Assembly: GCA_964036275.1 (NCBI GenBank)
Contig: OZ038435.1
Coordinates: 27,385,521 to 27,449,520 of the forward strand
Direction: 5' to 3'
Origin: Litoditis marina
Taxonomy: Eukaryota; Nematoda; Chromadorea; Rhabditida; Rhabditidae
Length of the DNA stretch: 64,000 nt
The notes beneath the pieces are model-generated. The model saw only the letters and a program-made list of their open reading frames with translations, ran no database searches and was not told the DNA's origin. How positions within the stretch are numbered: position 1 is the first letter of the stretch; every line of letters begins with the position of its first letter. The translations under genes were made by a program, and so were the position numbers. This document shows, piece after piece, positions 11,409 through 22,300 of this stretch.

Positions 11409-14400
11409 CTAACTGTTCCCACTATAATTTGAGCTGTCTCAGAGTGTTTCTGCCTAAAACATCCCATAAGAGACTATTCCAGACAGAATTAGTGGACGAG
11501 TTGAACTATTCCTGGTATTTTCATAGTTTGGTCTCTACCTGCTTAGATTTGAGCTGTTCCCGCTACAGTTTACGCTGTCTCAGTGATTTTATACCTAAAA
11601 CAACCCATAAGAGACTATTCTACACAGAATTAGTGGACGAGTTGAACTATCCCTGGTATTTTCATAGTTTGGTCTCTACCTGCTTAGATTTGAGCTGTTC
11701 CCGCTACAGTTTACGCTGTCTCAGTGATTTTATACCTAAAACAACCCATAAGAGACTATTCTACACAGAATTAGTGGACGAGTTGAACTATCCCTGGTAT
11801 TTTCATAGTTTGGTCTCTACCTGCTTAGATTTGAGCTGTTCCCGCTACAGTTTACGCTGTCTCAGTGATTTTATACCTAAAACAACCCATAAGAGACTAT
11901 TGTAGACAGAATTAGTGGACGAGTTGAACTATCCCTGGTATTTTCATAGTTTGGTCTCTACCTGCTTAGATTTGAGCTATTCCCGCTACAGTTTACGCTG
12001 TCTCAGTGATTTTATACCTAAAACATCCCATAAGAGACTATTGTAGACAGAATTAGTGGACGAGTTGAACTATCCCTGGTATTTTCATAGTTTGGTCTCT
12101 ACCTGCTTAGATTTGAGCTGTTCCCGCTACAGTTTACGCTGTCTCAGTGATTTTATACCTAAAACATCCCATAAGAGACTATTCCAGACAGAATTAGTGG
12201 ACGAGTTGAACTATCCCTGGTATTTTCATAGTTTGGTCTCTACCTGCTTAGATTTGAGCTGTTCCCGCTACAGTTTACGCTGTCTCAGTGATTTTATACC
12301 TAAAACAACCCATAAGAGACTATTCTACACAGAATTAGTGGACGAGTTGAACTATCCCTGGTATTTTCATAGTTTGGTCTCTACCTGTTTAGATTTGAGC
12401 TGTTCCCGCTACAGTTTACGCTGTCTCAGTGATTTTATACCTAAAACATCCCATAAGAGACTATTCCAGACAGAATTAGTGGACGAGTTGAACTATCCCT
12501 GGTATTTTCATAGTTTGGTCTCTACCTGCTTAGATTTGAGCTGTTCCCGCTACAGTTTACGCTGTCTCAGTGATTTTATACCTAAAACAACCCATAAGAG
12601 ACTATTGTAGACAGAATTAGTGGACGAGTTGAACTATCCCTGGTATTTTCATAGTTTGGTCTCTACCTGCTTAGATTTGAGCTGTTCCCGCTACAGTTTA
12701 CGCTGTCTCAGTGATTTTATACCTAAAACATCCCATAAGAGACTATTCCAGACAGAATTAGTGGACGAGTTGAACTATCCCTGGTATTTTCATAGTTTGG
12801 TCTCTACCTGCTTAGATTTGAGCTGTTCCCGCTACAGTTTACGCTGTCTCAGTGATTTTATACCTAAAACAACCCATAAGAGACTATTCTACACAGAATT
12901 AGTGGACGAGTTGAACTATCCCTGGTATTTTCATAGTTTGGTCTCTACCTGTTTAGATTTGAGCTGTTCCCGCTACAGTTTACGCTGTCTCAGTGATTTT
13001 ATACCTAAAACATCCCATAAGAGACTATTCCAGACAGAATTAGTGGACGAGTTGAACTATCCCTGGTATTTTCATAGTTTGGTCTCTACCTGCTTAGATT
13101 TGAGCTGTTCCCGCTACAGTTTACGCTGTCTCAGTGATTTTATACCTAAAACAACCCATAAGAGACTATTGTAGACAGAATTAGTGGACGAGTTGAACTA
13201 TCCCTGGTATTTTCATAGTTTGGTCTCTACCTGCTTAGATTTGAGCTGTTCCCGCTACAGTTTACGCTGTCTCAGTGATTTTATACCTAAAACAACCCAT
13301 AAGAGACTATTCCAGACAGAATTAGTGGACGAGTTGAACTATCCCTGGTATTTTCATAGTTTGGTCTCTACCTGCTTAGATTTGAGCTGTTCCCGCTACA
13401 GTTTACGCTGTCTCAGTGATTTTATACCTAAAACAACCCATAAGAGACTATTGTAGACAGAATTAGTGGACGAGTTGAACTATCCCTGGTATTTTCATAG
13501 TTTGGTCTCTGCCTGCTTAGATTTGAGCTGTTCCCGCTACAGTTTACGCTGTCTCAGTGATTTTATACCTAAAACAACCCATAAGAGACTATTCTACACA
13601 GAATTAGTGGACGAGTTGAACTATCCCTGGTATTTTCATAGTTTGGTCTCTACCTGCTTAGATTTGAGCTGTTCCCGCTACAGTTTACGCTGTCTCAGTG
13701 ATTTTATACCTAAAACATCCCATAAGAGACTATTCCAGACAGAATTAGTGGACGAGTTGAACTATCCGTGGTATTTTCATAGTTTGGTCTCTACCTGCTT
13801 AGATTTGAGCTATTCCCGCTACAGTTTACGCTGTCTCAGTGATTTTATACCTAAAACAACCCATAAGAGACTATTGTAGACAGAATTAGTGAACAAGTTG
13901 AACTATCCCTGGTATTTTCATAGTTTGGTCTCTACCTGCTTAGATTTGAGCTGTTCCCGCTACAGTTTACGCTGTCTCAGTGATTTTATACCTAAAACAA
14001 CCCATAAGAGACTATTCTACACAGAATTAGTGGACGAGTTGAACTATCCCTGGTATTTTCATAGTTTGGTCTCTACCTGCTTAGATTTGAGCTGTTCCCG
14101 CTACAGTTTACGCTGTCTCAGTGATTTTATACCTAAAACAACCCATAAGAGACTATTGTAGACAGAATTAGTGGACGAGTTGAACTATCCCTGGTATTTT
14201 CATAGTTTGGTCTCTACCTGCTTAGATTTGAGCTGTTCCCGCTACAGTTTACGCTGTCTCAGTGATTTTATACCTAAAACAACCCATAAGAGACTATTCT
14301 ACACAGAATTAGTGGACGAGTTGAACTATCCCTGGTATTTTCATAGTTTGGTCTCTACCTGCTTAGATTTGAGCTGTTCCCGCTACAGTTTACGCTGTCT

Positions 14401-14705
14401 CAGTGATTTTATACCTAAAACAACCCATAAGAGACTATTCTACACAGAATTAGTGGACGAGTTGAACTATCCCTGGTATTTTCATAGTTTGGTCTCTACC
14501 TGTTTAGATTTGAGCTGTTCCCGCTACAGTTTACGCTGTCTCAGTGATTTTATACCTAAAACATCCCATAAGAGACTATTCTACACAGAATTAGTGGACG
14601 AGTTGAACTATCCCTGGTATTTTCATAGTTTGGTCTCTACCTGTTTAGATTTGAGCTGTTCCCGCTACAGTTTACGCTGTCTCAGTGAGTTTCTACCCAC
14701 ATAAC
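11409..14705. repeat. Satellite block B: ~23 units of 141 bp with higher-order structure
   Basis: Units carry GAGCTGTTCCCGCTACAG every 141 bp up to about 14,700. Because 141 equals 3 x 47, one frame stays open for up to 184 codons, but units with TTGTAGAC carry an in-frame stop. Unit types can be told apart at two sites (AACAACCC or AACATCCC; ATTCTACAC, ATTCCAGAC or ATTGTAGAC). A four-unit block of 564 bp occurs twice in a row (12,056-12,619 and 12,620-13,183). No splice or start context supports a protein, so I treat the open frames as a by-product of the period. Confidence 0.93.
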
Positions 14706-16348
14706 TTAAAAGAGAGCTCAGCACACCTAGAACAAGCAATCATAATCGTGATTATGGTTCAAACTACTCAACCATTGATATTAAGCAAAAACATTCACAG
14801 AGTGACTAACAAAAAATGCATTTTTTGTTATTCCCAGAAGAAGAAAATATAAATTATTAGTTTCAAGTTAACACATGAATTCCAATTTAGTATTCCACCG
14901 AATAATCCACTTTTGTACAAAAATATCGAGTTTTCATCGAAAACGAGCAAATCAGCAAGAAATATTTGAATTGGTGTTTTCCCGCCATTTCTAAGCCCCG
15001 CCCCCTGTGCTTTTTCCGCGCGAAATCAGGCTGTCGTTTTTTGTACACGCATAGAAGCTCCATGCAAGATTCGGAGTTGTAGCAGGTAGCCTGGGTGGCC
15101 ACTGTAAAGCTTTGAAAATTTCCAGATATAATCCGGCCGGAATTGAACTTCAATCAAACATGTAATGCAAATGTGATATATCAGCGGATATTTAAACACA
15201 TACTTTATTCACTCAATCAAAATCAGAAGAATATCACTTCTGTTTCACGCCATCATAGATTCCTACGGTATAACTTTTGCCAATTGTTCGAAACGTATCT
15301 TAGTTTTCCAAAAGTTGTCGAATGTGGTTCACATCATTCCCACTGATTCTTACAGCATGTGAATCAAACGTACAGTAAGTTTTGTTTTCGTACTGTATAA
15401 GTCTTAGTAGGAATGAAAAGGCCTCAATCTATTTACTTTTGTAAGCTCGCTCACATTCATACCAAGACAGATTTTCGAGAAATTCTGGAATGAGTCGAAC
15501 AAGAGACTCTAACGAAGTTTAGTAGATCAACGTCTACGCCAACAAATCAAATACTCGAAATTCGGGAAAATGAATAATTTAATTATTTCACCATGCTCAA
15601 CGGAATATAATAAATCTATGAGGCTGAGTAGTGCCAATCAACTGAAAATACAACAACGAGTACGATATATGGAGAAAACGCCAAAAATACATTCTAAAAT
15701 ACCCCGGAATGAAGAGAATAAAAGCACAATTCAGGTGCAATATCACAGTAATACTTCGTCAGAGGAGCGATAGGCGCCCAAATAGAACATTCTCGGGTCT
15801 CATACTTCGGGGCCGCCAGCTTCAGAAATTGAAGGGAAAGACTTTTCCAAAATTTTCCAAAAAAACTAAAACACATCATAGGAGCCCCTCAGTAGATATA
15901 TAGAACACTATGAAAAATGGAATACACTTGGCCCAAGAAGTAAGTGAAACGAGCAGAAAGAAAAAACACGAATCACAGAAGCAAGCGAAAAACATAAATA
16001 CGAAGAACCCAGTTTGGAATGCACAAGAAACAAAATGAATAGCACAGGCCTAGAAGAGGAACCGGGAAAAGATGGGGGATAAACAATCTAAAGCCTCTTC
16101 AGTTACCGCTGAATACCAAGCTCCAACTAGATGTCAAGGAGGGGGGGGTATTTTCCATGACGAACCGAGGTAGTTCTCGGGGGAACTTCTACTAAAGAGA
16201 AAAACGTCATCTGTCAATAACTCGTAACAACAGACACACATAAATACTAGGGGCTAGAGAAACAAGTGTATTCGATGCATATCGATTACCCATCACATAT
16301 AAATATCACATTGACCGATCACAGATGGTACAACTCAATAGGTATGAT
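14706..16348. other. Non-coding spacer between the satellite and gly-5
   Basis: AT-rich sequence with a short palindrome (AAAAAATGCATTTTTTG near 14,815) and the inverted copy of the dispersed repeat. The right end must hold the gly-5 3' untranslated region. I see no clear exon and no obvious AATAAA on the minus strand close to the gly-5 stop. Confidence 0.5.
14965..15062 (-). repeat. Dispersed repeat, copy 2 (mate at 4583-4690)
   Basis: Reverse complement of the 4.6-kb copy. It shares GTGTACAAAAAACGACA-like, GCACAGGGGGCGGGGC and GAAATGGCGGGAAAA words. The two copies bracket a ~10-kb stretch that includes the whole satellite. Confidence 0.6.
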
Positions 16349-19300
16349 CTACTGTGGTACAACAACCCCGTATTCTTTGGCCTTCTCTGGACTGTACTCC
16401 TTGAACTTCCAGGTTTGGTACTCGTTGGACGGCTCGCAGGCCTGCATCACCAGTTTGGCACCGTCGCGCGACATCTCCAGACACTTCTGCGAGACCGCGT
16501 GCACTAGACGACCCGACTGCAAGCAATCGATAAATCAATGCAACAATACATTATTAGTGGTTCTAATATATGGGGAACTTTTTCGAGTTTGAACACTCGC
16601 AAAATTTTTTTTCTCGAGTTTGGAATTCAAAGTCGCCAAACCAGAATTTTCCAAAACCAAACGACTTTTGAATTACACTAAACTACAAACACACTTTAAC
16701 GTTCATTCGCTTGTTCATTCTGTGCTGTGTGGACAGATCAAACTACAACTCATATTTCGTCGCACCCTATTAGGGTAGTTAAAGTTGAAGTCGCAACTCG
16801 GAAACTCGAATTTTTCCAAGAAAACTAAAATTTGATTTTGATTAACAACCCCCTACCTGATGGTTGTACCGCCATTCCTGGTTGCCCTTCATGCCGTGGC
16901 AGGGGAATATCATGACATCCTGGCCGGCATAGTCAACGCAAGACTCGTCTCGCCGGATCTCACCGTCCTTCGACAACATCCAGTACTGGAACACGTGAGG
17001 TCATGTGAGCTCACGAACACTTGTCACACTTCACTCTACAGTACATTAACCTATTATTCGTTACCTACAGTATAACAGGAGGTATAGTCACTGCCATTCC
17101 TACATATATTAGTAGAGGAAACTCAAATTAAATTGTAGCGCTACGACTTAAACAATTATGACTCTCAGTTGTTTAGTATTTTGCAATCGGACTATTCTCA
17201 ACGAATGAGACAAACTTCATCATGGAACTCAAATAGGAATGACAGCGCTTCTGACCCATTATCTAAAATTCTTCTGCTCATATTTTTCTACCGTATTCTT
17301 CCCTCTTTTGGTGTCTCCAACTCGAAATTTCACGTTTACATGTTGAACTTTCCGGTTCACAGTGTCAAACTTTTCCGGTTCCCAATGTCTCTCGCGTGCA
17401 CCGCTCGCGTCGCGCGCGCGCGTCAAACCTGGTTTCCTCCCTGTAGATGACACTTATATGTGTTGAAGCGGCGAGTTCCGTGGGCGGCATAGTCCAGACA
17501 CTGCCGGTTGCCGCCTCCCGCGTTTCGCACCTTCAGGGCAAAGATAAATCGTCCCCGGATCACAACTAATTACTAAGATATCGTGAGACAAAGATCAATA
17601 ATGTAGAAATTAGGTTCAAGTACAAAAATTTAGGATACGTTAGTTATCGTTCCTAACGATTTATAAACAATGCAGAAAGTAGATCGACAACTTAAAGTGT
17701 AGATCAAAGATTAGGGAATGAATATGCGTAAGAAAATGAGGCACGTAATGTGATTTTCTTTTAGAAAACCTTCAGCTGAACATAATTCGGAAAATAAAAG
17801 GTAGCAAATAAGGAGAGATAACTTCAGCAGCCCGACCCAAAGTAAAGTATGAGAGAAATGAAAGATGGTTTTCAGTAGTATTAGACCACTGACCCAGTTA
17901 TAGCCCCGATCCGGACGAACCAACCGTGAGTACACGTGACACGTGTGACAAAGCAGTGAGAGCGAGAGACATTGTGAACCGTGAAACCTCGAGTTGTTAT
18001 TTAACGGAGATGGATGCATTTATAACATTTTCGTGAAATTTTCTCGAAATTTTATTATCAGCGGCCACCATATGAAGTATAGAACCACTTTTTCTACAGC
18101 ATATTTTACTCGTTTCAACTCAGTTAGTACTTTAGTTACTACTTATTTATTGTACCCTCAAAAGGTTCTATTCTTTCCTGACACCAGACAACTAACTTAC
18201 GAAAAATTCGTAGAAAAGTGTTGACGGAACGTGATCAACGTCAAAGTACATCGTCAAGTATTCCGAGTCCCTTAGAATACAACTATTGTCTGAATGACCA
18301 AACTACAAACTACAACATTCTCGCGCGCAAACCTGATTTCCGCCCTGCTCGTGACACGGATACGGCGTGATGGCCTTATTCTCGGCGTCTTCGCCGACCG
18401 CGCTGTCCAGACACTGTCGCGAGGCGGCGTTGCGCAGCTGAAACGCGCTCCAACGCCAATTAGAGGGTACGGTATGAGGGGGCGGGGCGGGGCGTCATAC
18501 CTGATTGCCGCCCTGACCGTGGCACTGATACAGTCCGACCGGCTTGTTCTTATCGTGCTTTCCAACCATGCAGTCCAAACAACGAGCGGACGAGGAGCCC
18601 AGATTCCGCACCTCAAACGGCCGAAACATAGCCAAACAACAACACACACAGGCGGCACACAAACTAATCAGCACAGGTAATGACCGTGTTCACGACCAGC
18701 GGAACCAGGAATTGTATCCACTGGACTAAGTAACCATTCACCATTTGTAACCGAGTAAGCCGGCGGTTACATTTCCGTTCCGGTAGCAATTCCTGTTTTC
18801 TCACAAAATTGTGGAATACGGTCATCACACTATTGCCAATCTGTGGCAATACCGTATCCACTAACGTTGCGAAAACGCTCACAATAGAGATGAGGACAGC
18901 ATAGTGTACAAAGCTTGAAGGATTATACCCTTGCCGCCGCAACATTCCCGGCGAATTCACTCGAGAACCGGGTCCTTCCCGAACCGAACCGCGAACCGGT
19001 CAGTCGAGAACCGAACCGAACCGAGTGAATCAGTGAACCGAACCGACATTCTAAACCGACTGGTTCTCCAGTAAAAGGTTTGAACCGGACCGACATTAAT
19101 CATAATTTGAACAAACAAATCGTATACAAGGTGAAATTAGTGGATTCCCACTCATTCTACCTTGTATACGATCCGGTTCGGTTCTCCAGTGACCGGTTCG
19201 GTTCGGGAAGGACCCGGTTCTCCAGTGAATTGGCCAACATTCCGTTTCTCTTGCGAGAGCTATCACATCACGTTTGTGGATACGGCAGCTGGTAGCAAAC

Positions 19301-22300
19301 ATTCAAACCGCTTCTCAATTGCAAAAATAGTTTATACGTTGAACTTTGATGAGAATCTCTGCACGGATCGTTTTGAACATTTGTAATTCTATTATTTTCA
19401 ATGTCAGTCTGCACAACAAACAGCTATACTGGTAGTTATGCACACACAGGGAGCACCCACGCATTAAGTTGTTTTGTTAACTTTTCATATTAATAAACAT
19501 GAATGTGGTCAACTTCTTCTCCAGACTTGATATTATTCACCCTTGGCTGGCACCAAGTGCGCTTCCATTATAACTGTGCGCATACGGTATCAAACACAAC
19601 TCAACACTCATTCTGTTAGGTGATGTAACACACAAAAATCAGGGTTTGTGTGTAGGTGCGTGAAATGTGAATGCAACAAAAACCAACTGAACACAATCAA
19701 TGCATGGGCGTGCCTATCTGTGCAACTCCAGTATAGTTCTTCATGTGTTTTAGATAAAACTAAAAAAAGCTGAAATCACAGTACTCTAGTGTTCTTAGTT
19801 CATCTTTGCGTCTTGAATTTGATTGGAAAAGCATTTGATAAGATTGGAGAACTTATACTCAACACTGCAGGCAAATCTAGAGAATAATAAAGCCAAACCT
19901 CGAAACTCAAATTCAACCAACAAAGCTTGTGGAACACAAAAACTGCGTGAGTGCAAACGAAAACCAAGCGAAAGCAATGAGAGGTGATGTGAAAAGGTGC
20001 GAACCCGTGAGAAAAGAACAAGTCGTCGTACCACTCAGTCTCAGGTCACACAACAAATATTCGTCCCGCCCAAAGATACGATAATAAGTTGAAAATGAAA
20101 AATCGTTGTCCAAAATTGGAGTATGAGAAGTATCGATTAACTTCGATACTGTAAAAAAAACCACAATTTTTGACAACGACCTTTTCTGCATGAAGAAATG
20201 AAGAGTATGTGGTACTGAACCAAGTAGAAAAAAGTGCAGAGAATTCAAATAAATAACTTTTAGAACGCTAAAGAAGAGAATCGTGAAGCAAACTTAGAAG
20301 ACTTTAAATGATAATGACCTGTAGCGATCGCAAATTGAGAGTTGACGGGAGAATACTAGGGTTTTCAATATGGTCGTTTTATTGTTTTAAATGTGTTGCT
20401 GAGGTTTTTGATAAACTTTTTCAATCAATAGAAAGTTTTCAGTAAGTGAAGCACATTCTACATGATGGAGGTCCCGCCATCTTACAATCAACCATCGCCC
20501 CAGTCATGTGAAAGAGCGGACAGAGCATGGAAACAGAGGAGAGTGCTGTACCCTACAGAAAAGAGAGTGGAGAGAAGAGTGAATTGTATTGACGTACCTC
20601 TCCCTTGGCAATAGACTCTCCGGGAACGAAAAGTTCCGGGAAAATATTGTCCAGATACCATTTGAACGATTTGCAGCCGAGGTTTTCACGAAGTTGCTTC
20701 CGTTGCGAAATGTCACCGAAATCACCCTATTGAAATATTGTTATTCAATGCAATCGATGTTTCCGAAAATTTCTCGTTTAGCATAATAGTTTGAAGGAAA
20801 GGAATGAAAACCTATTGCCAGTCACACAAAACCCCCCAGTCTCAGCCTCCAGAACAATCATCATACTATTCCATGAGATAGCAGCCACCAAAGCTAGCGA
20901 GCTAGACACTCTACTTCTCTCTGATCTACACGCTCTCTCTCTTTCTCTCCCCTTCCCCTCTCTCCCTCTCTATGATGATCCGTATCACTCACAATCTGGT
21001 TGTTAATCCTCTCGTAGTAGTACGTCTTATAGTCATCCAACCAAACTTCGGCCAATCGCACGGAATTTCTCTTCAACACGTTCACACCGGTCCTGAAAAG
21101 ATAGCGAGTGAATTGAAAAACTTATGAAGTAGTAAGTAAACTGAAAATAGATGGAAACTTTTTCACATCCCGGTTTCATGGCTTAGCGCTCATGCTGAAA
21201 GACAATTATAATGCCCAGGGGTACCAACATAACGAGAAACTAACAAAGAATAGTGTGTAGTGATGGAGAGGTAGAAGTCACATTCATTTTAGTTCAAAGT
21301 TGCACCCAACTTTGAAAAGATTTCTAACTCCCAACCAATCTGTTCAACCAGAATCGACCGCTTCGCCTGCGATTTTAATGATCTGTTTCGTTTTGCTAGT
21401 AATAACAGTTGTGCGCATGCAATACTTGTGTTGAGTATGTGTGAAGAAGTTAATACACACCCAATGTGAAAGTTTATATGAAAACCAGTTGAACTACAGA
21501 ATAATTTGCATAAACTAAGTGTTGGTGCCACTCGTGAAAACCTTAGTGAAAACTTTATGGAAAAAGCATCTCACCGCGCAGAGCTGGAAAGAAGAATGTA
21601 ATTAACGACACATATAACGGAGTACGGTCAAGAAGATGGAATAGTGAATCTATATAGGTAATACACTGATAGGAAACCGTTGAAATGGTATGTTAATACA
21701 ACAAGCGATTGAGTTGAAACTACCCGAGCCGAAAGCCGCCGTCACTCCCAGAAAAGTACATACCTCCACTTATATGGTGAGCGTTTCCTGAATACGTGAC
21801 CTACGTGAGAGCAGGGTGCGATTTCTAGTGTTCCTCCACACATCCAGATCTAGAACACTCGAATTACTAATGAAATATTTTAGAAAAATTGTGGAAAACC
21901 CTTTTCTCCGACCTGAGAAAATCACAAATTCTGCGAGGGTCTTTGACTGAAAAAGTAAACTGTGTAGCCAATCTCGAACCCGCTTGCAAAGCAAAAGACT
22001 CCATTGTATTCGTTGAGAACTACATCGTGACAAACCTGACTTGAAAAAGAGTTTAACCGAATCTGACCTTGAAGGACAGTTCTAAGTTCTCTCCTCCCCA
22101 AATATCGAAGCCGGGATCATATGTGCCCAACTTCTCGAAATACGCTCGGTCTATGGAGAATAAACCACCAGCCATGGTGGGTGACCTGAACAAGAAGCGA
22201 CTGGTTAGAAGAATGGTGTGAAAAACACAAACAAAATTTAAAGGTAATAAAAACATTCGTTCTTCATAATACGTGGGTTAATAGTTCATGTTTCCGGGTA

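Noticed and set aside
11387..14704. Series of long open frames (90-184 codons) with a 47-residue repeat
   Set aside because: They arise because the satellite unit is 141 bp. Frames are cut by the GTAGAC unit type and there is no start, splice or codon pattern of a gene.
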